Shown in pieces: positions 24,163 to 33,789 of a stretch of DNA of 64,000 nt. Positions within the stretch are counted from its first letter, which is position 1. Every line of letters starts with the position of its first letter. The stretch comes from Bacteroidia bacterium (GTDB taxonomy: Bacteria; Bacteroidota; Bacteroidia; UKL13-3). Position numbers and translations under genes: made by a program. The stretch is taken from NCBI GenBank assembly GCA_019695215.1, contig JAIBAK010000014.1, forward strand, positions 1 through 64,000, in the 5' to 3' direction. The notes beneath the pieces were generated by a model. The model searched no databases and was not told the DNA's origin. It was given only the letters and a program-made list of their open reading frames with translations.

Positions 24163-24888
24163 CTAAAACAACACCAGCTTTACCGAAGCCATCAGCAATA
24201 CCGCTGCCAGTACATAATTCATTTGTTTTACAGGTGCCACTTTGCTTCCCCAGTAACCTCCTGCCAATCCTCCGGCAAGTGTAATGCAGACCCAGCTCCA
24301 CGGATGCGTGAATGTAAATGTATCGTGGTTCATCATACTCAGCATACCTGCGGCCGAATTTACCAGTATAAACAAAGCTGATACTGCAGCTGTTTCTTTC
24401 ATTCCGGCCCATCCCAGTAACAAAATAACCGGGCTCAGAATGATTCCGCCTCCAATACCGATAAGCCCGGAGACAAACCCGATAGCCGCGCCTATGCCAA
24501 GGGCTGCCGGAACATGCAATGCATGATTTTCGTTGCTTTTTTCACTAAAAACACCCAGCAAACGCAGAACCGAAAACAACAACAGCACGCCCAGTATTTT
24601 TTTATACCACAAAGCGTCCACCGTAAAACTGCCACCTGCATAGGCCATGGGCACTGAGGTGAGCAGAAACGGCCAGGCCAGTTTCCATTTGAAATGACCT
24701 TGCCTGATGTACTGCACAAAGGCAATCAATGAAACGACCATGTTTAACAGAAGTGCCGAAGATTTCACCATTCCCGTTTCATAGCCCCATAAGGTCATTA
24801 AGGCGAGGTAGCTGCTGGCACCGCCATGACCAACTGAAGAGTAAAACAGGGCGATAAAGAACAACAGTAAAAGAAAAACTGCACCCAT
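24163..24888 (-). CDS. TauE/SafE family membrane transporter (putative sulfite/organosulfur exporter)
   Basis: The 241-residue protein has about eight hydrophobic segments. It shows the TSUP/TauE-SafE duplicate pattern: SVGHGGASSYLALM near the N terminus and GLIGIGGGIILSPVILLLGW in the second half. Members export sulfite, sulfoacetate or related anions, or import them. It starts 3 bases after moaA ends, so it is cotranscribed with moaA; a link to sulfur or oxyanion handling for molybdoenzymes is possible but is only an inference. It is convergent with the CHU_C protein gene, 1 base apart. Confidence 0.88.
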   Translation of the reverse strand: MGAVFLLLLFFIALFYSSVGHGGASSYLALMTLWGYETGMVKSSALLLNMVVSLIAFVQYIRQGHFKWKLAWPFLLTSVPMAYAGGSFTVDALWYKKILGVLLLFSVLRLLGVFSEKSNENHALHVPAALGIGAAIGFVSGLIGIGGGIILSPVILLLGWAGMKETAAVSALFILVNSAAGMLSMMNHDTFTFTHPWSWVCITLAGGLAGGYWGSKVAPVKQMNYVLAAVLLMASVKLVLF

Positions 24889-24891
24889 ACG

Positions 24892-25854
24892 TTATCCCCC
24901 GATTAAAAGCATCTGGCTGTTTTTAATATCGGGGGTCATTTGCTGGCCGCCATATTGAAATGCTTTTGCTTTTACGTTTTGCTCAATAAGTGAAACAATA
25001 TCTTCTCCGTTCCGGAAAGGGGTAAGTAAATCCATATTGGTTTGAGCAAAGAGGCAGTTGCGCATTTTCCCATCGGCCGAAATACGCAAACGGTTGCACC
25101 CGCTGCAAAAAGGATTGGATACGCTACTTATAACGGCAAGTGTTCCTTTATAGCCTGCCACTTTATATTTTTTGGTGGTGTCATGTAACTGGTCGGGGAG
25201 TTTAATGAGTGCGTGTTTTTCACTCAATTGTTCTATTAGCTCCTGATAACTGATTACCTTGTTGCGTTCCCATTCGTTATCGGTGAAGGGCATAAACTCA
25301 ATGAACCGTATATGTAGCGGATAATGTCGGGTGAGTTCAATAAAATCATTCGCTTCATCATCATTTACACCGCGCATCAGCACCACATTAAGTTTGATGT
25401 GAAACCCCTTCTCGAGCAACAGAAAAATATTGTTGTAAACTGTTTGAAAACCGGTTGTTTTAGAAATAGCTTTAAATCGTTCTTCTCTGAGCGAGTCGAT
25501 GCTGATATTGATAGATTTTACTCCGGCTACTTCCAAATCTTCGATAAACTGATGCAGCAAAAATCCATTAGTGGTAAGAGTTAACTGCACCGGATATTCA
25601 CTGAGTTTACGAATAATCTGACCAAAGTCTTTACGAAGTGTGGGCTCGCCACCGGTTAACCTTATTTTATCTATTCCTAACCCCACAAACACTCCCGCGA
25701 TTTCATAAATTTCCTGAGCGCTCATCAGCTCTTCGGCCTTTTTCTTTCCGGGCTTTTGCTGAGGCACACAATACGTGCAGCCAAAATTGCAGGTATCAAT
25801 TAATGATATCCTCAGGTAATTGTGAACACGACCAAATGTATCAAAAAGGCTCAT
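24892..25854 (-). CDS. moaA: GTP 3',8-cyclase (radical SAM)
   Basis: MoaA starts molybdenum cofactor synthesis by rearranging GTP for MoaC. The 320-residue protein has the radical-SAM cluster CNFGCTYC (Cys22, 26, 29), the substrate-side cluster CSGCNRLRISADGKMRNC near the C terminus, and the functional C-terminal double glycine (LLIGG). The length is typical. It is separated from the other Moco genes by about 10 kb of secreted-protein genes and is embedded 5 bases after the PGI/PMI gene at the tail of the sugar-nucleotide operon. Expression of moaA is therefore probably tied to that operon. Confidence 0.96.
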   Translation of the reverse strand: MSLFDTFGRVHNYLRISLIDTCNFGCTYCVPQQKPGKKKAEELMSAQEIYEIAGVFVGLGIDKIRLTGGEPTLRKDFGQIIRKLSEYPVQLTLTTNGFLLHQFIEDLEVAGVKSINISIDSLREERFKAISKTTGFQTVYNNIFLLLEKGFHIKLNVVLMRGVNDDEANDFIELTRHYPLHIRFIEFMPFTDNEWERNKVISYQELIEQLSEKHALIKLPDQLHDTTKKYKVAGYKGTLAVISSVSNPFCSGCNRLRISADGKMRNCLFAQTNMDLLTPFRNGEDIVSLIEQNVKAKAFQYGGQQMTPDIKNSQMLLIGG

Positions 25855-25859
25855 GCCAC

Positions 25860-26858
25860 TTAATTAAATCCTTCCAGAAATTCTTTCAGAGAAGCAATAT
25901 TAGGAACCTCCAACGCATTCACCATACGCAAATCGGCCAGATGTAAACTGAATGCATCCAGCCGGTAAATGAGTGCGAGTACCGCACCTAAATCATACTC
26001 ATCCAATACCAGATTGATGACTTTATGGTACTCTACTTCGAGCAGTGAAGTTAAAAAATCAAACCGCGACTCAATACGTTGGTTATTTCCTGAGCGAAGG
26101 AAAAAATACACGGAAGGAATATTTCCGTAATAAGTTTCAATTACATTGTGATTGGCTTCGGGCAAAACGTGCAAAAATGCTTCGTGTTTGGCATTCTCCT
26201 GTATTTGCTGGCAAAAACGTAACCCAACTGCTTCAAGCCATGGGTCGGCTACCACAATTACTTTATTGGGAATTTGTTTTTTCACCATGTCAAGTAAATC
26301 ACCGGCCTCCTGCTCGTAATTTGCTCCGTTTTCAGCTATCCGGGTGGCCACCTTTTTTAAATTTTCTTTCATGGCTTCTGCTTCACCCATTAGCTCAGCA
26401 AGAATAAGCAGCACCGTTGTAAGTGAATAGCACAGAGCCATGCGGGGTTGAAATCCTCCCTCGCCATAATACGTTTTACACTGATGCTTTTTTGCCTCCT
26501 CTTCTATTTTGCCTCCTGTAGTCACTACAATAGTCTTGCATCCTTTAGCTGCTGCATTTTCAAACAGTGAAAGTGTTTCTTCTGTATTTCCTGAATAGGA
26601 ACAGAGAATAACCAATGTTTTTGCCCCGGTATAGGCCGGCAATGTATAATCCGAAACTACTTCAACCGGAACCGGAAATTTATCGGCAAACCAGGTTTTG
26701 GCAATTCGTCCGCCAATTCCTGAACCACCCAAACCACCCAACACTACATTGGTATAATCCCCAATGTTTAAACCATGGTTTGAATAGTTGCTCAACACAA
26801 ATTCCATCTGATGCGAAAACTTTTTTAATGCATCGTACTGTACCTGATTATTGCTCAT
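25860..26858 (-). CDS. Bifunctional phosphoglucose/phosphomannose isomerase (SIS domain)
   Basis: The 332-residue protein contains a SIS domain with [17 protein letters not shown], then [14 protein letters not shown] and the PEANHNVIE block, matching the bifunctional PGI/PMI family first described in archaea and common in Bacteroidota. It interconverts glucose-6-P, fructose-6-P and mannose-6-P. It feeds both the rfbA branch (via glucose-1-P) and GDP-mannose, the precursor of GDP-fucose made by the gmd/fcl genes at 46-48 kb. It overlaps rfbA by 4 bases. Confidence 0.9.
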   Translation of the reverse strand: MSNNQVQYDALKKFSHQMEFVLSNYSNHGLNIGDYTNVVLGGLGGSGIGGRIAKTWFADKFPVPVEVVSDYTLPAYTGAKTLVILCSYSGNTEETLSLFENAAAKGCKTIVVTTGGKIEEEAKKHQCKTYYGEGGFQPRMALCYSLTTVLLILAELMGEAEAMKENLKKVATRIAENGANYEQEAGDLLDMVKKQIPNKVIVVADPWLEAVGLRFCQQIQENAKHEAFLHVLPEANHNVIETYYGNIPSVYFFLRSGNNQRIESRFDFLTSLLEVEYHKVINLVLDEYDLGAVLALIYRLDAFSLHLADLRMVNALEVPNIASLKEFLEGFN

Positions 26859-27727
26859 TTTTTGTCTCTTGAAATTAAATTTAATAAATATGTACCGTAA
26901 CCGCTTTTCACTAGTTTTTCGGCCTGTACTTTTAATTGCTCTTTATTGATGTATCCCATATGATAGGCCACCTCTTCAATACATCCCACCTTTAATCCCT
27001 GACGTTGCTCCAGCACCTGCACAAATTGTCCGGCCTGCATGAGCGAATCGAAAGTGCCTGTATCAAGCCATGCCGTACCGCGCTGCAATACCCCAACCTT
27101 CAGTTTTCCCTGTTGCAGATAAACTTTATTTACATCGGTAATTTCCAATTCACCGCGGGGCGATGGTTTAATATTTTTAGCCACCTGCACCACACTGTTA
27201 TCATAAAAATACAAACCGGGAACAGCATAATTTGATTTTGGATTTTCAGGCTTTTCCTCAATACTCAAGGCCTTCATTTCTTTATCAAACTCCACCACGC
27301 CATACCGCTCGGGGTCACTTACATGATAGGCAAATACTACTCCGCCTTCCGGATCATTATTAGCCTGCAACAGTGATTTTAATCCGGAGCTGAAGAAAAT
27401 ATTATCTCCCAGAATAAGAGCAACCTTTTCTTTCCCAATAAATTTTTCCCCAATGATAAAGGCCTGTGCCAGTCCATCGGGACTTGGCTGCTCAGCATAT
27501 TCAAAACGGCAGCCCACCTGAGATCCGTCACCGAGTAGTTTTTGAAATCCGGGTAAATCATGCGGAGTGGAAATAATTAAAATTTCTTTTATTCCGGCCA
27601 GCATTAATACCGACAGCGGATAATAAATCATCGGCTTGTCGTAAACGGGCATGAGTTGTTTGCTAACCGCTAAGGTAAGGGGATGTAATCGGGTGCCGCT
27701 TCCACCGGCTAATATTATTCCTTTCAT
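26855..27727 (-). CDS. rfbA: Glucose-1-phosphate thymidylyltransferase
   Basis: RfbA/RmlA makes dTDP-glucose from dTTP and glucose-1-P. The 290-residue protein has the nucleotidyltransferase start [17 protein letters not shown], the [15 protein letters not shown] block, ILGDNIFF and [13 protein letters not shown], all standard for the short RmlA class. It lies between rfbB (6 bases) and PGI/PMI (4-base overlap). rfbC and rfbD for dTDP-rhamnose are not in the window, so the final dTDP-sugar may be something else. Confidence 0.95.
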   Translation of the reverse strand: MKGIILAGGSGTRLHPLTLAVSKQLMPVYDKPMIYYPLSVLMLAGIKEILIISTPHDLPGFQKLLGDGSQVGCRFEYAEQPSPDGLAQAFIIGEKFIGKEKVALILGDNIFFSSGLKSLLQANNDPEGGVVFAYHVSDPERYGVVEFDKEMKALSIEEKPENPKSNYAVPGLYFYDNSVVQVAKNIKPSPRGELEITDVNKVYLQQGKLKVGVLQRGTAWLDTGTFDSLMQAGQFVQVLEQRQGLKVGCIEEVAYHMGYINKEQLKVQAEKLVKSGYGTYLLNLISRDKK

Positions 27728-27733
27728 TTTGTG

Positions 27734-28792
27734 TTATCGGTTAGCGTACATTGATTCGTAATAGCGAAGGTAATTGCCCGAGGTCACATCATCGAGCCAT
27801 TGCTGATTGGCCAAATACCAGTCGATGGTTTTTTCTATTCCTTCTTCAAATTGCAGCGAGGGTTTCCACCCCAGTTCATTCATTATTTTATTTGCATCAA
27901 TGGCATAACGCAAATCATGTCCGGCACGATCGGTTACGTAGGTAATTAATTGCTCGGATTCCCCAATGGCACGTCCCAGTTTTTTATCCATTGCCCTGCA
28001 TATTACTTTTATCAGGTCAATATTTTTCCATTCGTTAAATCCGCCAATATTGTAGGTTTCGCCTTCCTTCCCTTTATGATAAACCACATCAATAGCGCGG
28101 GCATGGTCAATTACATAGAGCCAGTCGCGTACATTTTCTCCTTTTCCGTAAACGGGCAATGGCTTTTTGTTACGGATATTATTTATAAAAAGCGGAATCA
28201 GTTTTTCGGGGAACTGGTTTGGCCCGTAATTATTGGAGCAGTTGCTTATCACAACGGGAAGTTTGTAGGTGTTGCGGTAAGCTCTGACAAAATGATCAGA
28301 CCCGGCCTTTGATGCCGAATAGGGCGACTGCGGATCGTAGGGAGTTGTTTCCAGAAAAAAACCACCCTCATGCAGCGAACCGTACACCTCATCGGTTGAC
28401 ACATGGTAAAAGCGTTTGCCGGCAGCAGTTTTTTTCCAGCTATGTTTTGCTGCATTAAGCAAATTTACCGTTCCCACCACATTTGTCATTACAAAATCCA
28501 TTGGACTCTCAATTGAACGATCAACATGCGACTCGGCAGCCAGATGAATTACACCGTCAAAATCATGTTCGGCAAAAAGAGTGTTTACAAAACCGGCATC
28601 AACAATATCTCCTTTTACAAAATGATAATTTGATTTTGACTCCACATCTTTCAGGTTCTCCAGATTGCCTGCGTAGGTAAGTTTATCGAGGTTGTAAATT
28701 TCATATTCGGAATAATTATTTACAAACAAACGTACCACATGCGACCCGATAAATCCGGCACCTCCGGTAATAAGTATTTTTTGTTTCGTCAT
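27734..28792 (-). CDS. rfbB: dTDP-glucose 4,6-dehydratase
   Basis: RfbB/RmlB converts dTDP-glucose to dTDP-4-keto-6-deoxyglucose. The 352-residue extended SDR protein has the NAD motif GGAGFIGSHVV near the N terminus, the STDEVYGSL active-site segment, the YSASKAGSD Tyr-Lys pair and the NCSNNYGPNQFPEKLIP substrate loop. It shares a single base with galE upstream and is 6 bases from rfbA, so translation is tightly coupled. Confidence 0.95.
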   Translation of the reverse strand: MTKQKILITGGAGFIGSHVVRLFVNNYSEYEIYNLDKLTYAGNLENLKDVESKSNYHFVKGDIVDAGFVNTLFAEHDFDGVIHLAAESHVDRSIESPMDFVMTNVVGTVNLLNAAKHSWKKTAAGKRFYHVSTDEVYGSLHEGGFFLETTPYDPQSPYSASKAGSDHFVRAYRNTYKLPVVISNCSNNYGPNQFPEKLIPLFINNIRNKKPLPVYGKGENVRDWLYVIDHARAIDVVYHKGKEGETYNIGGFNEWKNIDLIKVICRAMDKKLGRAIGESEQLITYVTDRAGHDLRYAIDANKIMNELGWKPSLQFEEGIEKTIDWYLANQQWLDDVTSGNYLRYYESMYANR

Positions 28793-29817
28793 CAGTTATT
28801 AGTCCCTTTTTGTTTTTGTTCCCAGTTCCAGGCACTGCGCAGCATATCCTCTATTGTGTATTTTGCTTTCCATTTTAATTTGCTCATCGCTTTTGTGGCA
28901 TCGGCATACACGGCCTCTACATCTCCTGCCCTGCGCGGAGATAATTGATAGGAGATATTTATTCCGGTGGCTTTCGCAAAAGCTTTTACCATGTCAAGTA
29001 CCGAATATCCAATGCCGGTTCCGATATTAAAAATTTCAAATTCAGTTTCATTGCTCCCCCGCAACAACCGTTCAACTGCGGCTATATGAGCAGTGGCTAC
29101 ATCTACCACATGAATGTAATCGCGTACGCAGGTACCATCGTGGGTTTTATAATCGCTGCCAAACACATTTAGGTGCGGCCGCTTTCCGAAAGCAGTTTCC
29201 GTGATAAACGGAACCAGGTGATGCGGAACCCCGTGCTGTACTTCTCCAATTAAAGCCGACTCATGTGCTCCTACCGGATTAAAATAACGCAGTGAAATAG
29301 CCTGAATGGGTTTGGTTTTGCAGGTATGCTCCAATATTTCTTCCCCCATTTGTTTGGTATTTCCATAAGGAGATTCCGCTTTTTTTACTTCGGCAGCTTC
29401 GGTTACTGGCAATGCATCCGGATTACCGTACACTGTACATGAAGAGGAAAACACAAAATGTTTTACCCCGAATTTGAGCATAGACTGCAATACATTTATC
29501 TGGGCAAACAAATTATTTTCGTAATACATAACCGGTTCCTGCACCGATTCGTTTACCTGCAATTTAGCCGCAAAATGTATAACGGCTTCCATGTTTTTTT
29601 CCTGTTCAAATAGCCGGTCAACCTCTGCTCTGTTGCACAATTCCACTTTGTGAAATGACACTTTTTTGCCTGAAATTTCCTGTATGCGGTCAACCACCTC
29701 AATGGATGAGTTAGAAAGATTATCGGCAATAACCACTTCATATCCCGCATTCAATAACTCCACACAGGTGTGCGACCCTATATAACCTGTTCCGCCTGTA
29801 ACCAGAATTTTTTTCAT
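28792..29817 (-). CDS. galE: UDP-glucose 4-epimerase
   Basis: GalE interconverts UDP-glucose and UDP-galactose (or the N-acetyl forms). The 341-residue extended SDR has [15 protein letters not shown] at the N terminus, [10 protein letters not shown] with the catalytic Ser, YGNTKQMGE with Tyr/Lys, and [10 protein letters not shown] followed by DYIHVVD, all characteristic of GalE. It overlaps the WbpD-like gene by 4 bases. Confidence 0.95.
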   Translation of the reverse strand: MKKILVTGGTGYIGSHTCVELLNAGYEVVIADNLSNSSIEVVDRIQEISGKKVSFHKVELCNRAEVDRLFEQEKNMEAVIHFAAKLQVNESVQEPVMYYENNLFAQINVLQSMLKFGVKHFVFSSSCTVYGNPDALPVTEAAEVKKAESPYGNTKQMGEEILEHTCKTKPIQAISLRYFNPVGAHESALIGEVQHGVPHHLVPFITETAFGKRPHLNVFGSDYKTHDGTCVRDYIHVVDVATAHIAAVERLLRGSNETEFEIFNIGTGIGYSVLDMVKAFAKATGINISYQLSPRRAGDVEAVYADATKAMSKLKWKAKYTIEDMLRSAWNWEQKQKGTNN

Positions 29818-30389
29818 GCGCTCAGTTTAGTCACCTTCCCGTTTTTTAATTCGTATTTTTCTCCGCTTTCATCACATACTGCCATTCCTTCGGTATCAAA
29901 TTTTAATTTATGTCCAAACTCACTCATCCACCCGGTTTGCTTAGCCGGATTTCCAATAACCAGTGCATAATCGGGTACATTTTTGGTGACCACCGCTCCG
30001 GCCCCGATAAAGGCAAATTTTCCGATATCGTGGCCGCATACGATAGTGGCATTGGCTCCTATGCTGGCTCCTTTGCCCACATGTGTTTTAGCATACTCAC
30101 TTTTGCGGTTCACTGCACTTCGCGGGTTGATTACGTTGGTAAAAACCATTGATGGCCCCAAAAAAACATCATCATCGCAGGTTACACCGGTATAAATAGA
30201 AACATTGTTCTGGATTTTAACATTGCTCCCCAAAACAACCCCAGGTGAAACCACCACATTCTGCCCGATATTGCACCTTTCGCCAATGATACAGTCTGAC
30301 ATGATATGCGAGAAGTGCCATATTTTAGTTCCCTTTCCTATAGTACATCCGTTATCGACCACAGCGGTTTCATGTGCAAAATAGTCCAT
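29814..30389 (-). CDS. WbpD/WlbB-like sugar N-acyltransferase (left-handed beta-helix)
   Basis: The 191-residue protein is built of hexapeptide repeats, starting [25 protein letters not shown] and including GRCNIG-type turns. It has the GANATIVCG and [18 protein letters not shown] blocks and a PAKQTGW end. These are the marks of WbpD-type transferases, which acetylate UDP-3-amino-glucuronate derivatives in LPS synthesis. The WbpE-like aminotransferase at 33790-34938 would provide the amino group; the WbpB-type oxidoreductase is not seen. The donor and exact sugar are inferences. It is first in the leftward galE-rfb run and has its own promoter. Confidence 0.88.
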   Translation of the reverse strand: MDYFAHETAVVDNGCTIGKGTKIWHFSHIMSDCIIGERCNIGQNVVVSPGVVLGSNVKIQNNVSIYTGVTCDDDVFLGPSMVFTNVINPRSAVNRKSEYAKTHVGKGASIGANATIVCGHDIGKFAFIGAGAVVTKNVPDYALVIGNPAKQTGWMSEFGHKLKFDTEGMAVCDESGEKYELKNGKVTKLSA

Positions 30390-30412
30390 TTCTTTTATTT
30401 AATTTTGTGAGA

Positions 30413-30420
30413 CAAAAATA
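30413..30420 (-). promoter_or_regulatory. -7 promoter element (TATTTTTG on the minus strand) for the wbpD-like/galE/rfb operon
   Basis: The minus strand reads TATTTTTG, 23 bases before the ATG of the acyltransferase. It lies in the 74-base gap shared with the divergent Kir channel gene and shows that the right and left halves of the sugar cluster have separate promoters. Confidence 0.55.
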
Positions 30421-30463
30421 CCCTGACTACCCCCCTTTTCAAAACGTTTAAACAGATTTAACC

Positions 30464-31459
30464 GTGATAAAACGACTTTCCCGCAAATTCAGAGAGGATA
30501 ATGACACCGGATTTGGCAGTTCGGCCACCACACAAGGCTCTCGTTTGGTGAATGCTGACGGTAGTTTTAATGTAAAACGCACCGGTCTTCCTTTTACTTA
30601 CAGGTTCAATCATTTCCACAACCTGATAACTATGAAGTGGTGGAAGTTTAACCTGATTGTATTTGTGGTGTACATTGCAGCTAACTGCCTGTTTGCTACT
30701 GCTTACTTTCTCACCGGGGTGGAACAATTGGGCGGCATGGTGAGCGAGGGCATTAAAGATAAATGGATTGAGGCCTTTTATTTCAGTTGCCAAACTTTTA
30801 CCACGGTGGGGTATGGGCGGGTAAACCCCGTGGGGCATGCAGCCGGATTCATTGCGTCCTTTGAATCACTCATCGGACTCATGTCATTTGCGTTAGCTAC
30901 CGGTTTGCTGTATGGCAGATTTTCACGACCCCGGGCAACTCTTTTATTTAGCGAAAAGGCCCTTATTTCTCCGTACAAAAACATCACAGCATTGATGTTT
31001 AGAATTGCCAATGCCCGAAAAAATCAATTGATTGAATGCGAAGCTCAGTTGCTGATGAGTTTAGCAGAAACTGAAAACGGCAGAAGTCTGAGAAGATTTT
31101 ATCCGTTAAATCTGGAGCGGAACAAAGTAACCGGTTTGGCCATGAGCTGGACCATTGTACACCCGATTGATGATGAAAGTCCGCTGAAGGGATGGGGCGA
31201 AAAAGATTTTAAAGAGGCCGGTATCGAATTCATTTTTATTTTTAAAGCTTTTGACGATACCTATTCGCAAACGGTACATACACGTTATTCATACCGGCAC
31301 GAGGAGATTTATTGGGGAGCTAAATTTGTACCTATGTATCACCAGTCGGCCGATCACCAGAGTACCATTTTAGAAATGGATAAACTCGGACTGTTTGAAG
31401 AGGTTTCGCTTCCCGAAGGGAGTAATCCCACTCCGTTACCTCGCCAGGTATCGCAATGA
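30464..31459 (+). CDS. Inward-rectifier potassium channel (KirBac-like)
   Basis: The 331-residue protein is a bacterial Kir channel. An amphipathic slide helix is followed by the first membrane helix (about 58-85), a pore helix with CQTFTTVGYGR carrying the K+ selectivity filter TVGYG at 114-118, and a second helix (about 125-150) ending in LLYGRFSRPRA. The remaining 180 residues are the cytoplasmic immunoglobulin-like Kir domain, with NITALMFRIANARKNQLIE and MSWTIVHPIDDESPL. It assembles as a tetramer in the inner membrane. The start is GTG. It is encoded opposite to the sugar genes and splits them in two. Confidence 0.93.
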   Translation: MIKRLSRKFREDNDTGFGSSATTQGSRLVNADGSFNVKRTGLPFTYRFNHFHNLITMKWWKFNLIVFVVYIAANCLFATAYFLTGVEQLGGMVSEGIKDKWIEAFYFSCQTFTTVGYGRVNPVGHAAGFIASFESLIGLMSFALATGLLYGRFSRPRATLLFSEKALISPYKNITALMFRIANARKNQLIECEAQLLMSLAETENGRSLRRFYPLNLERNKVTGLAMSWTIVHPIDDESPLKGWGEKDFKEAGIEFIFIFKAFDDTYSQTVHTRYSYRHEEIYWGAKFVPMYHQSADHQSTILEMDKLGLFEEVSLPEGSNPTPLPRQVSQ

Positions 31460-31469
31460 TTACTGAAAA

Positions 31470-32456
31470 TTATTTCTTTTCGAACTCTTTCGGGTAGGCG
31501 TATTTGTACAAATCTTCTTTCGGAAGACTTTTAAAATACTCATAAGTAATTTTTAATCCTTCGGCACGGCTCACTTTTGGTTCCCATCCAAGAAGTTTTT
31601 TGGCTTTGGTAATATCCGGCTTGCGTTGTTTCGGGTCGTCTTTGGGCAACGGAAGTGAAATAAGTTTTTGATTGGCTCCGGTAAGTTTCAAAATTTCCTC
31701 GCCAAATTCTTTTATAGTTATTTCATCGGGGTTACCAATATTTACAGGTTGTGCATAATCGCTCATCAGCAAACGATAAATTCCCTCTACCAAATCATCT
31801 ACATAACAAAATGAACGTGTTTGCGAGCCATCGCCAAACATGGTTAAATCTTCGCCCCGCAATGCCTGACCGATAAAAGCAGGAAGCACACGTCCGTCAT
31901 TCAGCCGCATGCGCGGGCCATAGGTATTAAATATGCGGATTATTCTGGTTTCAACACCGTGGTAGGTGTGATAGGCCATAGTCATGGCCTCCTGAAAACG
32001 TTTGGCTTCATCGTAAACTCCGCGCGGTCCTACCGGATTCACATTTCCCCAATACTCTTCGGTTTGCGGATGCACTAACGGATCGCCATATACTTCGGAG
32101 GTTGAGGCTACCAGTATGCGTGCCTTTTTTGCCAGAGCCAATCCTAAACAGTTATGTGTTCCAAGCGAACCCACCTTTAACGTTTGAATGGGTATTTTTA
32201 AATAATCAATAGGACTTGCCGGTGAAGCGAAATGCAGTATGTAATCTAATTTTCCGGGTATATGAATATACTTGCTTACATCATGATGATAAAACTCAAA
32301 TTGTTTGAGCTTAAAAAGATGTTCTATGTTTTTAAGATCTCCTGTTATCAGGTTATCCATTCCAATCACATCATACCCCTCTTTAATAAAACGGTCGCAT
32401 AAATGAGAACCTAAAAATCCTGCGGCCCCGGTAATAAGTATTCGCTTGTTTGGCAT
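31470..32456 (-). CDS. UDP-glucuronate decarboxylase (UDP-xylose synthase)
   Basis: The enzyme makes UDP-xylose from UDP-glucuronate. From the ATG at 32456 it is 328 residues with [29 protein letters not shown] with the catalytic Thr/Ser, the YDEAKRF Tyr-Lys pair and [10 protein letters not shown], closely like UXS. An upstream in-frame ATG at 32501 would overlap the UDP-glucose dehydrogenase gene by 41 bases and add a non-homologous extension, so it is rejected. Its substrate is the product of that gene 4 bases upstream, a direct two-step pathway. Confidence 0.93.
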   Translation of the reverse strand: MPNKRILITGAAGFLGSHLCDRFIKEGYDVIGMDNLITGDLKNIEHLFKLKQFEFYHHDVSKYIHIPGKLDYILHFASPASPIDYLKIPIQTLKVGSLGTHNCLGLALAKKARILVASTSEVYGDPLVHPQTEEYWGNVNPVGPRGVYDEAKRFQEAMTMAYHTYHGVETRIIRIFNTYGPRMRLNDGRVLPAFIGQALRGEDLTMFGDGSQTRSFCYVDDLVEGIYRLLMSDYAQPVNIGNPDEITIKEFGEEILKLTGANQKLISLPLPKDDPKQRKPDITKAKKLLGWEPKVSRAEGLKITYEYFKSLPKEDLYKYAYPKEFEKK

Positions 32457-32460
32457 AACC

Positions 32461-33783
32461 TTAATTTGTTTTAACTCCAATGCAATAATATTCAAATCCA
32501 AGCTGGTTCATATCCTTGAGTTCGTAGATATTTCTTCCGTCAAAAATGAGCTTGTTTTTTAGAAGGTGTCCCATTTGGTTAAAGTCGGGCGAACGAAACT
32601 CAGGCCACTCAGTAATAATTAATAAAGCATCCGCATCTTTAAGTGTTTCGTACTCATTTTCCGAATATGTAATGGTATCACCCAGGGTATGTTTAGCTTC
32701 TTTCATGGCAACCGGATCGTAAGCCACCACCTTAGCACCCTGTGCCAGCAGTTTCTCAATTATTACCAATGAAGGAGCTTCGCGCATATCATCGGTTTTA
32801 GGTTTAAATGAGAGTCCCCACATGGCAAATGTTTTTCCTTTTATATTGCCGGCAAAGCGATTCATTACTTTAGTAAACAGCACCGATTTCTGGTCTTCAT
32901 TTACCGCTTCAACCGCTTCAAGAATACGCATTCTATGTCCGTTTTCGGCAGCTGTTTTAGCCAGGGCTTTTACATCCTTTGGGAAACAAGATCCTCCATA
33001 ACCGATTCCCGGATAAATAAATTTATTTCCAATGCGCGGGTCGCTTCCAATTCCTTTTCGTACTAAATTTACATCGGCACCCATTATTTCGCACAGGTTG
33101 GCAATATCATTCATGAAACTGATTTTGGTAGCCAGCATGGCGTTGGCAGCATACTTGGTCATTTCGGCCGAAGGAATATCCATGAAAATGATGGGGTGAC
33201 CGTTTAACACAAAAGGCTTGTAAAGGCGATGCATTATTTCTTCGGCTTTGGCCGAAGAAACGCCTACTACAATTCTATCGGGTTTCATAAAATCATCAAT
33301 GGCGGCCCCTTCTTTCAGAAACTCGGGATTCGAGGCCACATCAAATGCCAGATTGGAACCACGCTCATTGAGTGCGGTGGCAACTGCATTTTTAACTTTT
33401 TCAGCCGTTCCTACGGGAACCGTACTTTTAGTTACCACCACCAAATGATGATTCATGGTTTTCCCAATCTCGGTAGCTACTGCCAGTACATATTTTAAAT
33501 CGGCACTTCCGTCTTCTCCCGGAGGGGTTCCTACGGCAATAAAAGCGACTTCGGCATCATGAATACTCTGGCCAAGGTTGGTAGAAAAATGTAAACGTCC
33601 TTTCTGAACATTCCGGGCTACCAGCTCATCAAGTCCCGGCTCATAAATGGGGAGAATCCCGTTTTGAAGATTCTCAATTTTTTTTGTGTCAATATCAACA
33701 CAGGTTACATCGGCTCCGGTCTCGGCCAAACAGGTTCCTGTTACCAAGCCAACATATCCGGTTCCTACTACTGCAATTTTCAT
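32461..33783 (-). CDS. ugd: UDP-glucose 6-dehydrogenase
   Basis: This 440-residue enzyme oxidises UDP-glucose to UDP-glucuronate in two NAD+-dependent steps. It has the N-terminal [12 protein letters not shown] Rossmann motif, [14 protein letters not shown], the [14 protein letters not shown] substrate loop and the catalytic Cys266 in [13 protein letters not shown]-glucuronate goes to the adjacent UDP-xylose synthase and could also feed the WbpE/WbpD amino-uronate branch. It is 6 bases from the aminotransferase gene. Confidence 0.96.
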   Translation of the reverse strand: MKIAVVGTGYVGLVTGTCLAETGADVTCVDIDTKKIENLQNGILPIYEPGLDELVARNVQKGRLHFSTNLGQSIHDAEVAFIAVGTPPGEDGSADLKYVLAVATEIGKTMNHHLVVVTKSTVPVGTAEKVKNAVATALNERGSNLAFDVASNPEFLKEGAAIDDFMKPDRIVVGVSSAKAEEIMHRLYKPFVLNGHPIIFMDIPSAEMTKYAANAMLATKISFMNDIANLCEIMGADVNLVRKGIGSDPRIGNKFIYPGIGYGGSCFPKDVKALAKTAAENGHRMRILEAVEAVNEDQKSVLFTKVMNRFAGNIKGKTFAMWGLSFKPKTDDMREAPSLVIIEKLLAQGAKVVAYDPVAMKEAKHTLGDTITYSENEYETLKDADALLIITEWPEFRSPDFNQMGHLLKNKLIFDGRNIYELKDMNQLGFEYYCIGVKTN

Positions 33784-33789
33784 GTATAT

